Below are positions 27,419-36,758 of a stretch of 64,000 nt of DNA, one piece after another. The stretch spans positions 124,001 to 188,000 of the forward strand of contig NZ_JAPNLM010000007.1 of the NCBI RefSeq assembly GCF_026627255.1, written 5' to 3'. A program made the translations under genes and the position numbers. This DNA comes from Streptomyces antarcticus. Lineage in GTDB: Bacteria; Actinomycetota; Actinomycetes; Streptomycetales; Streptomycetaceae. How positions within the stretch are numbered: the first letter of the stretch is position 1; each line of letters opens with the position of its first letter. The notes beneath the pieces are model-generated. The model had not been told where the DNA came from, did not search any database, and worked only from the letters and a program-made list of their open reading frames with translations.

Positions 27419-28219
27419 TCAGACGGTGACGACCTCGATGCCCGCCTCGGTGAACCGTGCCGCCATGTCGGGGTCGAGGCCGGAGTCCGTGACGAGCATG
27501 TCGATCCGGTCCAGGCCGCAGATCCTGGCGAAGGCGCGCCGGCCCATCTTGGACGAGTCCGTCGCGAGGACCACCTTCCGGGCGCGCTCGGCGAAGAGCC
27601 GGCTGATGCCGGCCTCGTCCTCGTGGTGCGTCATGACGCCCAGTTGAGGGTCCACACCGTCCACACCGAGCACCGCGACGTCGAGCACCACCTGGTTCAG
27701 CACGCCTACCGCCAGCGGGCCGACCAGCTCATAGGTCTGGGGACGCGCCACCCCGCCGGTCACCACGATCTTGAACTGCGGGCGTACCGCCAGCTCACCG
27801 GCGATGTTCAGGGCGTTCGTGACGACCGTGTAGCTCGGCCCGGAGGGCCCCTCCCCCCGATCGGCGGTCCCGCCGCCCGCCCGGAGCACCAGCGCGCGGG
27901 CCACCTCGGTGGTGGTGGTGCCCCCGTTGAGGCCGACGACGTCCCCCTCGCCCAGGAGGTCCGCCACGGCGCTCGCGATGCGCTGCTTCTCGGAGACCTG
28001 GCGCGAGGACTTGTAGCGGAGCGGCAGCTCGTAGGACACGCCGTGCCCGATCGCCCCGCCCCGCGTGCGGACGAGCAGCTTCTGCTCGGCCAGCTCGTCG
28101 AGATCGCGTCGGATGGTGGCCGGTGACACCGCGACCGAGGCGGCCGCCTCCTCCACCTCCAGCTTGCCGTCGACCGCGAGCAGTTCCAGCAGCTTGCTCC
28201 ACCGTGCCTGCTTGGACAT
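27419..28219 (-). CDS. DeoR/GlpR-family transcription regulator
   Basis: A 266-residue repressor-type protein. The N-terminal winged helix reads RWSKLLELLAVDGKLEVEEA and VSPATIRRDLDELAEQKLLV, matching the DeoR HTH signature. The C-terminal sensor domain has VVGLNGGTTTTEVARAL (the phosphate-binding turn) and VLATDSSKMGRRAFARICGL, typical of sugar-phosphate-binding DeoR members. It probably represses sugar-use genes and is released by a phosphosugar. No sugar operon lies next to it, so targets are elsewhere. ATG 28219 follows GGAGG by about 11 bases. Confidence 0.87.
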   Translation of the reverse strand: MSKQARWSKLLELLAVDGKLEVEEAAASVAVSPATIRRDLDELAEQKLLVRTRGGAIGHGVSYELPLRYKSSRQVSEKQRIASAVADLLGEGDVVGLNGGTTTTEVARALVLRAGGGTADRGEGPSGPSYTVVTNALNIAGELAVRPQFKIVVTGGVARPQTYELVGPLAVGVLNQVVLDVAVLGVDGVDPQLGVMTHHEDEAGISRLFAERARKVVLATDSSKMGRRAFARICGLDRIDMLVTDSGLDPDMAARFTEAGIEVVTV

Positions 28220-28483
28220 GCGCCGCTTCCCCTCCGTGCCCTTGACCCCCGGTACGCGCACCGGAGGGCGAACTGCCGCGCGGCCGCTCGCCGTCCCCCG
28301 AAGGGCATGCGCGAAGTCGATCGTAACGCCACACCGCGCGGCGCCACCGCGCAGCGCATGGCAGGGGAAGCCACCCCGTCGGGCGGTGGCCCCTCCGGTC
28401 GCGCGTTCCGGCCCGGCTGCCGTGTGGTTTCGGCCAGACCGTAGTCTCTGGGCATTCGCACTGGTGGGAGGGGTTACGGAGTC

Positions 28484-29158
28484 ATGGAACGCAGGCCTGG
28501 GCGCAGGAGGGGCACGTGGGCGATCGTCCTGCTGGTGCTGGGCTTCGTACTGATCGGCGGACCGGTCGCGGTCATGCTGAGCCGGTTCACCGCGACGCAC
28601 CAGGCCAGCGACAACATGCTGCCCACCCTCGTCATGGGAGACCTCATCGTCCTGCGCAAGGATCCGTCCGAGGTCCGGCGCGGTGACGTGGTGACCTACG
28701 ACCCCGGCACGTGGGGGCTGGAGGGCCCGTTCCTCGGACGCGTGGTGGCCGTGGGGGGCGACCGTGTCTCGTACGCGATGGGGGACGAAGCCCTGACCCT
28801 CAACGGACAGCCGCTCGACGAGCCGTACGTGAAGGACGCCCCCGGAGACGGCGGAATGGCCTTCGACGTCGCGGTGCCGCGGGGCCGGGTCTTCATCCTG
28901 GGTGACAACCGCGGCAACTCCGCGGACTCCCGCTTCCACTCCGACGGCGACGGGGGCACGCTGCCGGTATCGGCCGTGACCGGCGTCGAGGAGGACCAGG
29001 AGGGCCCGGAACAGCTGGCCCTCGGCGCGGCGATGCTCGCAGGGGTGTGCCTCCTGCCGGTGGGCATCGGGCTGGGGATCGCCGCACTGGTGGTGCGGCG
29101 ACGCAAGCCCGTGCCTACGGGGCCCGTCTGGGGCGCCGTCCACATCGACCGGCCGTAG
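28484..29158 (+). CDS. S26 signal-peptidase-like protein lacking both catalytic residues
   Basis: A 224-residue protein with one N-terminal helix (TWAIVLLVLGFVLIGGPVAV), the S26 fold and a second helix near the C-terminus (AAMLAGVCLLPVGIGLGIAA). Box B reads SDNMLPTLVMGD; the nucleophile is the residue before Met, normally Ser, here Asn44. Box D reads FLGRVVAVGGD; the general base Lys is Gly85. Box E (VFILGDNRGNSADSRF) is intact. The fold is clearly signal peptidase I, but with Asn44 and Gly85 it should not cleave signal peptides by the usual mechanism. GGGAGG precedes the start. Confidence 0.8.
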   Translation: MERRPGRRRGTWAIVLLVLGFVLIGGPVAVMLSRFTATHQASDNMLPTLVMGDLIVLRKDPSEVRRGDVVTYDPGTWGLEGPFLGRVVAVGGDRVSYAMGDEALTLNGQPLDEPYVKDAPGDGGMAFDVAVPRGRVFILGDNRGNSADSRFHSDGDGGTLPVSAVTGVEEDQEGPEQLALGAAMLAGVCLLPVGIGLGIAALVVRRRKPVPTGPVWGAVHIDRP

Positions 29159-29169
29159 CGGACGCCGGT

Positions 29170-29494
29170 CGCTCCGTTCCGTGTGTTCGGCGAGCCAGTC
29201 CGCCCGCTCCGCGCCCACGACCGCGCTGTAGGTCCTCTCGGTACGGCCGGAGCGCTCCGCGTTGCGGACGAGGTCCGTCGTACCGGGCGCAGGACAGAAC
29301 GATCTCCGGCGCCCCTTCGAAGGTCCGCGCTCCCAGGAACTCCCGGTTCCTGAAGGTGTCGCCGTGCGGCATCCGGGCGTAGACGACCCAGGTGGAGCCG
29401 GAAGGCACGATGTGGCCGACCGGGAAGCCGTCGGAATGGCCGTCGTCCAAGCGGACCGACACGGCCAGCTCGCCCCGGCGCGGGTCACGTCCAT
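29170..29494 (-). pseudogene. Hypothetical gene with frame changes
   Basis: An excellent ribosome site (AGGAGG five bases before ATG 29494) starts MDVTRAGAS. The conserved-looking sequence is then in another frame (VSVRLDDGHSDGFPVGHIVP, STWVVYARMPHGDTFRNREF) and later back in the first (YSAVVGAERADWLAEHTERS). Read together this is one protein of about 110 residues broken by two frameshifts. Either it is decayed or the sequence has two indel errors. Family unknown. Confidence 0.5.
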
Positions 29495-29716
29495 GTGCTC
29501 CTCCTGCGGGTTCGGCAGGTGTTCCCCGGGGCGTGGGCACAACGCCGTTGTACAGCAAAGGAGTTCCGTCTGCTGCCCCGATCGCCGCCCCGATCGCTGA
29601 TCCGATGGGCGGCCTGATCGGCGCGCCGGACTGCGCTGCCGCCGGGCCGGGTGGCCGGGCCGTCCCGGGCGGTCGGATCGCCCGGGTGCCGGTCCGCCCT
29701 GGGCGCCGGCCGGTTG

Positions 29717-29738
29717 ACCTTGACACGGTGACAGGGTC
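29717..29738. promoter_or_regulatory. MerR-type operator/promoter
   Basis: ACCTTGACACGGTGACAGGG fits the dyad found in MerR-family promoters (CCTTGACAC and GTGTCAAGG type, one arm imperfect). A TTGACA -35-like hexamer lies inside. It stands 30-50 bp before the HEAT/MerR-HEAT operon, whose second gene is itself a MerR protein, so autoregulation is likely. Confidence 0.65.
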
Positions 29739-29766
29739 TTCACTGCTTCTCGAGGAGGTGGTCTCC

Positions 29767-30438
29767 ATGACGATCACGAAACAGGACGAAGACGCCACAC
29801 GAGCGCTCGGGGCGCTGGAGGACGACCGTTCGTCCGTGCGCCTGAAGGCCGCGCTGGCGGTCGGCACGACTCCTGACCCGCGCTTCGTCGACAAGCTCAT
29901 CGAGCGGAGCGCGATCGAGCCCGAGTTCTTCGTCCGCGACATGCTGACCTGGGCGCTCACCCGCCACCCGGTGTCCCTCACGCTCCCCGCGCTGGTCCGC
30001 GAAGTCGGCTCGGAGCGTGCGCAGGCCCGGAGCCAGGCGCTGCACACGCTGTCCAAGATCGGGAGTCGGGAGGCATGGCCGGCGATCACCCGGAAGCTGC
30101 TGTCCGACGCCGACGACGAGGTGGCGCGGAGCGCCTGGCGCGTAGCGGTCGTGCTCGTTCCGGAAGGAGAGGAGTCCGCCCTGGCCACGGTGCTGGCGAC
30201 GCAACTCGGGCGCGGCGAACGGGAGACGCAGCTGAGTCTCAGCCGGGCACTGGTCGCACTGGGCGAAGCGACCGTGCCGGCTCTGCACGCGGCCACGACG
30301 GTCCCCGACCCGGTCGTGCGCGCACACGCGCTCGCCACCCAACGGCTGTTGAGCGACCCGGACACCGGATTCGAGTTCGCGATCGAGGAGGCGAAGCGCG
30401 TCGTGGCCCTCGGCGGGTCCGGCCGAGAGGGAGGATGA
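29767..30438 (+). CDS. HEAT-repeat protein
   Basis: A 223-residue all-helical protein built of HEAT-like repeats (for example DDRSSVRLKAALAVGTTPDP, LPALVREVGSERAQARSQAL and AWPAITRKLLSDADDEVARS). GAGGAGG precedes ATG 29767. The next gene, a MerR-HEAT protein, begins only four bases after its stop, so the two are one operon. HEAT arrays are protein-protein interaction scaffolds; here the protein may bind or modulate the MerR partner, which is inference. Confidence 0.85.
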   Translation: MTITKQDEDATRALGALEDDRSSVRLKAALAVGTTPDPRFVDKLIERSAIEPEFFVRDMLTWALTRHPVSLTLPALVREVGSERAQARSQALHTLSKIGSREAWPAITRKLLSDADDEVARSAWRVAVVLVPEGEESALATVLATQLGRGERETQLSLSRALVALGEATVPALHAATTVPDPVVRAHALATQRLLSDPDTGFEFAIEEAKRVVALGGSGREGG

Positions 30439-30442
30439 GGGC

Positions 30443-31456
30443 GTGTTGATCGGTGAGGTGGCGCGACGGTCCGGGGTCAGTGCGCGCATGCTCCGGCACT
30501 ACGAGTCCCTCGGCCTGGTACGGCCCTGCGGCCGTACCGGCTCGGGATACCGGGAGTACTCCGAGGAGGACATCCGGCGGATCTTCCACATCGAGAGCCT
30601 GCGGTCGCTGGGGCTGTCGCTGCGCGCGATCGGGCGCGCGCTCGACGACCCCGGCTTCACGCCCGCGGCGCTCGTCGGCGACCTCATTCGCGAAGCCCGC
30701 GAACGCATCGCGGCCGAGACCGAACTGCTCACGCGGCTGCGCCGGATCGATGCCGCGGATCCCGCCGGCTGGGCGGACGTCCTCCAGGTCGTCGCGCTCC
30801 TCCAGGCACTGGGCTCGAAGAACGCCGGCGCCCGGCAGCGCGCGGCCCTCTCCTCGGTCGACGAGGTTCCGGTGCCGGTGGAGGCCCTGGTCGAGGCGGC
30901 ACTGACCGAGACGGACCCGCACGTCGCCGGAGCCCTCCGATGGGCGCTCGCGCGATCGGGGGATGGCGTCACCGCCCTGCTGGCCGACGGCCTGGGCTCT
31001 CCGGTGCCGGAGGTGCGGGAAAGCGCCGTTCGGTCCCTCGCCGAGATGCCCGGCGCCGAGGCCACCGCGCAGCTGCGGCAGGCCCTCGAGAGCCCCGACG
31101 TCGCGGTCCGCGGGTATGCGGCTCTCGCACTGGGGACGCGTGGAGCGGCGGAGGCGGTCCCGACGCTCATCGACATGATCGTGAGGGGGAGGAACGACGT
31201 CGACGCGGCCGACGCGCTGAGCGTGCTGGCGAGCGACACCGCGATGGCGGACCGGATCGCGGCCGGCCTCATCGACCGCCTCGCCCACGACACCGGCGAC
31301 GCGCCCGCACGCGGGCGCCTGACTCAGGCGCTGGCCGATGTCCCGGGGAGCAAGGCGTCGCGTGCCCTCGTGGAGCTGTCGCACGACGGGGACCGCGCCG
31401 TCGCGCTGACCGCGACGTACCTCCTTCGGCTACGCGAAGGAGAACGGCGGACGTGA
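30443..31456 (+). CDS. MerR-family regulator with C-terminal HEAT repeats
   Basis: A 337-residue fusion. Residues 1-70 are a MerR winged helix (IGEVARRSGVSARMLRHYES, then GYREYSEEDIRRIFHIESLR). A coiled linker (about 75-125) leads to HEAT repeats from about 150 to the end (VRESAVRSLAEMPGAEATAQ, VRGYAALALGTRGAAEAVPT). Usual MerR effectors bind after the coiled helix; here a repeat scaffold replaces that domain. The start is GTG 30443, preceded by GGGAGG. It is co-transcribed with the HEAT gene and probably acts on the operator at 29717. Confidence 0.87.
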   Translation: MLIGEVARRSGVSARMLRHYESLGLVRPCGRTGSGYREYSEEDIRRIFHIESLRSLGLSLRAIGRALDDPGFTPAALVGDLIREARERIAAETELLTRLRRIDAADPAGWADVLQVVALLQALGSKNAGARQRAALSSVDEVPVPVEALVEAALTETDPHVAGALRWALARSGDGVTALLADGLGSPVPEVRESAVRSLAEMPGAEATAQLRQALESPDVAVRGYAALALGTRGAAEAVPTLIDMIVRGRNDVDAADALSVLASDTAMADRIAAGLIDRLAHDTGDAPARGRLTQALADVPGSKASRALVELSHDGDRAVALTATYLLRLREGERRT

Positions 31457-31995
31457 ACACCGAGCAGGCGGTCGCGGTGACCGGGGACGTCGCCCGGGCC
31501 TCCGCCCGCGGGCTTTCCACCGCGGCCCGCGCGGGCTCGCCCCGCCGGGACCGCGGCATGCCGAAGCCGAGCAGCGCACGGGGACGGTAGACGGTGAGGT
31601 CCGGCTGAGTGCCCGGGCTCGGCGACCCCGCCCTGCGCGACGGCCATCTCCTCCTCTTCGGCGCCCATTGGCAGCCCTTGGCCGCCCCCTTGCTGGCGAA
31701 CTCCCCGCGCCTGTAAGTCAGTAGTGCCACCGCACGAGACAGCCCCGGCACCCGATGCCACGCGTGCCGCGGCCATGTTCGGACCCGGCGTCCCCGCCAT
31801 CGACGGCGCCAGCCTGTGCGGCACCGACACCCCCCACGCCGACGCCACCATGCTGCGCATCACAAGTGGCTACGGTCGAAGCGGGTCTCACGAGCCGAGG
31901 AACATCCGGTCACGTAACCGAAGCGCCTGCGCGGGCTTTCGCGGCCCATCGGGTAAGGCTGGGGGGTTGGGGGGTGGGGGTGGCGCACGGTCGGG
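31457..31995. other. Gene-poor stretch
   Basis: No frame here has convincing protein-like composition. A G-rich run (GGGGGGTTGGGGGGTGGGGG) lies at about 31965-31985, close to the end of the EcsC-like gene. Confidence 0.5.
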
Positions 31996-33135
31996 TCAGA
32001 CTCGGTGGCAGCGATCTCGAAGCTCGGAGATGACGGCCTTCTCGAGCGCGTTGACGGGGCCGTCCACAGCACCCACCCGGTTGGCCGCGTCGAGTATGTC
32101 GCTCAGATCCCCCGGCTCGCTGTCCAGGCGTCGCCACACGTCGGCGGGGTCGATGTCGACGAGGTGGGCGAGCTGCTCATCGATCACCTGGTGCTTGTCC
32201 CGGACCAGCCTCACCAGGTGCCGCATCAGCAGCGCCTCATCGTCCGCCATCTTGCCGTCCGCCTTGATGACGAGCCACGCGACCCACAGCATCAACTGCG
32301 GGTGCCGACTCCGCTCGCTCAGCCCCTCGGCGAGTTCGATCACCCGTGCCTCGTTCCGGAAGACGGCTCGCGCGTGCCGCCCTGCGAGCAGCGTGGTGTA
32401 GCGGTTCATCACCACCGCGAGGGGAACGCCGACCACGGGGATGCCGATCTTGATGATGTTGCGCTGCAGGAGGAACTTGCCGACGAAGGGGAGCCCCTTC
32501 GCGGCGGTCAGCGCCGCGCCGGAGTAGAAGCGTTTGATCACCGGTCGCATGACGAACGGGACCGCCTTGACCACGCCTTCCCGCACCACTTCCCCGCTCT
32601 TGATCGTGAAGGCCACTCGGATGAGCTTCCACATGTCCTCGGGGTCGGACAGGTCGAGCGGGACCCGATAGAGGACTGCGATGTCGTAGGCCAGGCGGAG
32701 CTGGAGCCGGGTGATGAACACGACATCGACCATGACGGTCGCGAGGGCGGCCGGGACAGTCGCCGGTGAGGCACCGCCAAGGCTTCCGAGAGTGGCGACG
32801 ACGGCCGCCGAGTAGGCCCCGGCGGAGAGCCCGCCTTCGAGCGCGGCGTACCGGGCCGCCATCTTGATCCGCTGGTCGACGATGGCATCCGCGGGCACGC
32901 CCGCATACCGGTCCTGGAAGAACTGCCAGTTGACCTTGGCGGTGTAGGAGCTCATGGCCTGGGCGCTGAGTTTGGTGAACCAGCCGCCCGACTTGATGTC
33001 GTCCGCGCTCAGCCCCGCGACGAAGTCCTTCAGCTCGGCCCGCTCGTGCTCGACAGCCTGACGATCGGCATCGTCGATGTCGATGTCAATGTCGGCTTCG
33101 GTGGCCTCGGCAGCGTCAGTTGGAGCTTTGGTCAT
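31996..33135 (-). CDS. EcsC/TerB-like protein
   Basis: A 379-residue protein. An acidic, repeat-containing N-terminus (EADIDIDIDDADRQA) precedes a helical domain with weakly hydrophobic stretches (YSAAVVATLGSLGGASPATV, NIIKIGIPVVGVPLAVVMNR) like EcsC-family proteins. The C-terminal third (LMLWVAWLVIKADGKMADDE, ALLMRHLVRL) resembles the TerB acidic helical fold. Function is unknown; membrane association is plausible. ATG 33135 follows a GGGGGAA ribosome site. The gene stands alone between two gene-poor stretches. Confidence 0.72.
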   Translation of the reverse strand: MTKAPTDAAEATEADIDIDIDDADRQAVEHERAELKDFVAGLSADDIKSGGWFTKLSAQAMSSYTAKVNWQFFQDRYAGVPADAIVDQRIKMAARYAALEGGLSAGAYSAAVVATLGSLGGASPATVPAALATVMVDVVFITRLQLRLAYDIAVLYRVPLDLSDPEDMWKLIRVAFTIKSGEVVREGVVKAVPFVMRPVIKRFYSGAALTAAKGLPFVGKFLLQRNIIKIGIPVVGVPLAVVMNRYTTLLAGRHARAVFRNEARVIELAEGLSERSRHPQLMLWVAWLVIKADGKMADDEALLMRHLVRLVRDKHQVIDEQLAHLVDIDPADVWRRLDSEPGDLSDILDAANRVGAVDGPVNALEKAVISELRDRCHRV

Positions 33136-33325
33136 GGTGAGTTCCCCCAAGCGGCTCAGCGCATAGCCAGGTTGCCCGGTCCGGACAACCCCGCTGACGT
33201 CTCAACACGGTGACTCGGCGACCAGCACATCTGGTCGACGGATGTCCCGTCGAACTGCACCCTAACGCGCCATCATGCGGCTGGTGCCGTCTCGTCGACT
33301 TCCGTCGTGATCGCCTTCGCCGCGG

Positions 33326-33580
33326 TCAGCTGGGCGTGCCCGGGACGTAGTAGCCCGGGCCGTGGGGGCCGTCCTCCTCGTACGTCAGCACGGTCTCGGC
33401 GGTGAGGAACCGGGGGGCACGGGTGAGGGCCACCAGGAACTTGCCCCCTCGGCCTCCTGGGCGCCGTCCGGATGCAGCGCGGCATTGTCGACGCGGCCTG
33501 CGCCAGCTTGACCCGCGCCCCCTCGAGGCCATGCATGCAAGGGGTCCAGACCGGGCGGGCGCGCGACACCGTCGTCCAGA
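33326..33580 (-). pseudogene. Frameshifted remnant, family unknown
   Basis: One minus-strand frame ends KFLVALTRAPRFLTAETVLT, then YEEDGPHGPGYYVPGTPS and a stop, which looks like a real protein C-terminus. The upstream portion (RVKLAQAASTMPRCIRTAP) is in another frame. No start or longer domain can be joined. Confidence 0.35.
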
Positions 33581-33969
33581 TGCGCCGAGCCCGCTCCCGC
33601 TACCGGGTCCGCTGACCGGTCCGGTGCGCGGCTCCGGTGCGTGGCTCCGGTGCGCACGCGCCGGGACATGCGGTGTTCATAGCGGACGGAACAGGGGGCT
33701 TCCGTAAAGACATGATCACGGATGAGCCTTTTCGGTCAGGATCGAAACGATTACTCAGGGTAAGGAGCGTCGCCCGGCCCCTCCCCTCATCCCCCACCCC
33801 GCTTGCTCCGACCGTCCCGCACCGCGTGCGCAAGGGGCAGGAGTTCACGCGGTCGCACCCCGGGTAGTGCGAAAGATTTCCTGGTTCGTGTCCGCACTGC
33901 CGCAAAATAAGTCCGAAACTGACAGGTTTGCTTTGACTCTTGCTCGGTGAGTCGGTGAATGTCGTTCAC
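33581..33969. other. Intergenic region before the biosynthetic block
   Basis: No gene seen. It is more AT-rich than its surroundings around 33700-33765 and 33895-33945. A TTTGACTC with possible -35 character near 33931 may promote the MFS gene. Confidence 0.4.
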
Positions 33970-35319
33970 ATGTCCGACACATCCCGAGCCGCCGCCGGTG
34001 GCCCCATGCGCTTGCGCGACTTCCGACTGTTACTCGCGGGAGCTGCCACCGGACAGCTCGGTGCCCAGGTCACCCTGGTGGCGCTGCCCCTCGTGGCCGT
34101 CCTCGAACTCGACGCTCCTGCCTTCCAGGTGGGCCTCCTGACGGCCGCGGAGACCGCCGCCTTCCTGCTCGTCGGACTGCCCGCCGGGGCGCTCACCGAC
34201 CGCATGCGCAAGCGGCCCCTGATGATCCGCGCGGACCTGGTGCGCGCCGTGGCCATGGCGAGCATCCCGGCCGCCGCCCTCGCCGATGCCCTGACCATGG
34301 CCCAGCTCTACGTCGTCGCGCTCGTGACCGGCGTGGCGACCGTGTTCTTCGACGTCGCCCATCAGAGCTACCTGCCGCAGATCGTGCCCCGTGAGCAACT
34401 GGTGGCGGGCAACGGCGCACTGGAGACGGTCCGTTCCTCCGCCCAGGTGACCGGCCCCGGTGTCGGCGGCGGACTGGTCCAGCTCGTCGGAGCGCACTTC
34501 GCGGTCATCGTCGACGCCGTCGGCTACCTGCTCTCCGCCCTCTTCCTCTCCCGCATCAAGCAGGCAGAGGGAACACCGGCGCCCGTCGCCGCCGGAGGCT
34601 CCCTGCGCAAGGAGATCGGCGAGGGCGTCCGCTTCGTCTTCGGCCACCCGCTGCTCCGCGTCATCGCCGTCACCACCGGCCTCGCCAACTTCTCCACGGC
34701 CGTCCTCATGGCGACGCAGACCGTGCACCTCGTCCGCGTCGTCGGACTGGAGGCCGGCGGCCTCGGGCTGGTGCTGTCCGCGTCGGCCGTGGGCGGGCTG
34801 CTCGGCGCCGTGTGCGCCGGCCGCCTCGCCGCCCGGCTCGGGCAGGCGCGGGTCATCCTCCTGTCCGTCCTCGTGACCGGCCCGTTCGCGCTGCTGTGGC
34901 CCCTGTCCGGGCACGGTGTCACCGGCGCGGTCGTCTTCGCCGCCGGATCGGGAGTCGTCTCCTTCGGCGCCGTCGTCTACAACGTCGCCCAGGTCAGCTT
35001 CCGCCAGGGGTTGTGCCCGCCACGGCTGCTCGGCCGGATGAACGCCACCCTGCGCTTCCTCATGTGGGGCACCTTGCCGCTCGGCGCGCTCCTCGGCGGA
35101 GCCCTCGCCCAGTCCTACGGGTCGCGTACGGCACTCGCCTGGTGCGCCGTCGGCATCCTCGCCGTACCGCTGCCGCTGCTCCTCTCCCCGCTGCGCCGGA
35201 TGCGGGACCTCCCCGGTCCGCAGGACGACGACGGCAGCGCCGGCGCCGACCGGGGGACACCGCTGGAGAAGGCCTCCGCCGACGGCGAGGAACGGCCGGC
35301 CCCCGCACCCACCGGCTGA
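33970..35319 (+). CDS. MFS exporter (EntS-like)
   Basis: A 449-residue 12-helix major-facilitator protein. The first helix region reads DFRLLLAGAATGQLGAQVTL; the loop 2-3 motif is LTDRMRKRPLMIRADLVRAV, typical of the EntS/multidrug exporter subgroup; VFFDVAHQSYLPQIVPREQL follows. The cytoplasmic C-terminus is hydrophilic. It starts the plus-strand biosynthetic block, 137 bp before the condensation-like gene, so export of the peptide product is a fair inference. ATG 33970 is used; GTG 33955 is possible. Confidence 0.85.
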   Translation: MSDTSRAAAGGPMRLRDFRLLLAGAATGQLGAQVTLVALPLVAVLELDAPAFQVGLLTAAETAAFLLVGLPAGALTDRMRKRPLMIRADLVRAVAMASIPAAALADALTMAQLYVVALVTGVATVFFDVAHQSYLPQIVPREQLVAGNGALETVRSSAQVTGPGVGGGLVQLVGAHFAVIVDAVGYLLSALFLSRIKQAEGTPAPVAAGGSLRKEIGEGVRFVFGHPLLRVIAVTTGLANFSTAVLMATQTVHLVRVVGLEAGGLGLVLSASAVGGLLGAVCAGRLAARLGQARVILLSVLVTGPFALLWPLSGHGVTGAVVFAAGSGVVSFGAVVYNVAQVSFRQGLCPPRLLGRMNATLRFLMWGTLPLGALLGGALAQSYGSRTALAWCAVGILAVPLPLLLSPLRRMRDLPGPQDDDGSAGADRGTPLEKASADGEERPAPAPTG

Positions 35320-35456
35320 CCGCCGTACGGCCATGTCGGCGGGTCGGGGGCACCGCCCCCGACCGCCCCCGACCGCCGCCCACCGATCCGCGCTACCGCG
35401 ACCGCGACGGCGGCCACGACCGCTACCGCGACCGCGGTCACGACGAAGAGGACCAC

Positions 35457-36758
35457 GTGCCCAGCATCACGAGTCAGTACCTGGCCCGCTACCGGCGCCT
35501 CGCCGGCGACAGGTCCGACGCCCTGCTGCCGGTCACCGGAGCACAGCGCCGCTTCGCGCTGGTGCGCTCGCTGGACCCGGCGGGACGCCCCGACCTGGTG
35601 CCGATGTGCTTCGCCTTCCCGTCCGGAACCATCGACCCCGAACGCCTGCGCGCGGCGGCCCGCAGGCTCGCCGCACGGCACACCGCCCTGCGCTCGCGGC
35701 CCGCCGTCGTCCGCGGCACCCCCGTGCTGAGCGTCGGCGATCCCGACGTCGGCGTGACCCGGCCGACCCTCGTGCCGGGTGAGACCCCTGCCGACGCGCT
35801 CCGTCGCGCGCTGGCCTCGTGGGATGCGCAGGGACCCCCCTTGCGGCTCTTCCTCGTACGCGATGAGGCGCGCGGTGAGGACATCCTCGCCGTCGTCCTG
35901 GACCACGCCGTCTGCGACGGCCGTTCGCTGGCTCGGATCGTCGACGAGCTCGGCGCCGCCTACGCCGAGGAGGCCACCGGCGCCCGGGTGGCACCGGGGG
36001 AGACGGAGGCCGAACTCGCCGCCTACCGGGACGCGGTCCTGCGCCAACTCGCCGCCGAGGAACGGGCGGAGACGGCCGGTGCGGCCGCGTACTGGGCGGA
36101 CCGGCTGCGCGCGCTGCACGCGCACGCTCCGCCGCCCCGTCCGGAACGCGTCCCCGGGGGCGCGCCGCCCAGCGGCGCCGCGCAGGCCCGGCTGCCCGCG
36201 CACGACGGCGGCGTGTCCTTCCCCGGACTGCTCGACGCCTGCCGCTCCGCGGCCCGCGAACTGTACGGTCCGGACCGCGCGGTCCCGCTCGGCTACCCGT
36301 GGGGCGGCCGTCCCGCGGGAGCGGAGCCGGTCGTCGGCTGCTTCCTCAACACCCTCGTCTTCCCGGCCGACACCGGCCCGGGAGCCGGCCCCGAGGCGAC
36401 GGCCGACGGATGGTGGGACGACCTCGACCGGGCCGACGTACCGTTCGACGCGGTCGTGGCCGCCGTCCGCGCCTCCGGCTCGGGCTGGACCGGGGGCCTC
36501 GACGGCCTGCTCACCGTGGACGACGACAGTCGCCGCCCGCCCCTCAGGCTGGCCGGTGTCGAGGGACGGGAGGTCCACGTCGACGGCAGACCGGTCCGCG
36601 GGCCCTTCGCCGTCTCCGTCACTCAGGGAGCGGAGATCCGCCTGCGGATGGTGTGGGACCGGGCGGTGCTCGACGACGAGACCGCGCACCGGGCGTTCGA
36701 CGCGCTCACCCGCGCGCTCACCCACGCCCTGCGGCCCCCGGAGCCCACCGTGGGGTGA
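35457..36758 (+). CDS. Stand-alone NRPS condensation-like protein
   Basis: A 433-residue condensation-domain homologue. The active-site motif normally HHxxxDG appears as LDHAVCDGRS (about residues 147-156). The second, catalytic His and the Asp-Gly are kept, but the first His is Asp. The N-terminal lobe has LLPVTGAQRRFALVRSLDP. The second lobe is shortened, with GYPWGGRP and VGCFLNTLVFP (the family floor-loop and NTLPL-like segment). It could condense or cyclise a carrier-bound substrate in trans, or act as a recruitment domain. GTG 35457 is the start. It faces the C-A-T gene downstream. Confidence 0.75.
   Translation: MPSITSQYLARYRRLAGDRSDALLPVTGAQRRFALVRSLDPAGRPDLVPMCFAFPSGTIDPERLRAAARRLAARHTALRSRPAVVRGTPVLSVGDPDVGVTRPTLVPGETPADALRRALASWDAQGPPLRLFLVRDEARGEDILAVVLDHAVCDGRSLARIVDELGAAYAEEATGARVAPGETEAELAAYRDAVLRQLAAEERAETAGAAAYWADRLRALHAHAPPPRPERVPGGAPPSGAAQARLPAHDGGVSFPGLLDACRSAARELYGPDRAVPLGYPWGGRPAGAEPVVGCFLNTLVFPADTGPGAGPEATADGWWDDLDRADVPFDAVVAAVRASGSGWTGGLDGLLTVDDDSRRPPLRLAGVEGREVHVDGRPVRGPFAVSVTQGAEIRLRMVWDRAVLDDETAHRAFDALTRALTHALRPPEPTVG

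Noticed and set aside
31457..31995. Possible gene on either strand
   Set aside because: Frames lack ribosome sites and protein-like composition; no domain could be recognised.
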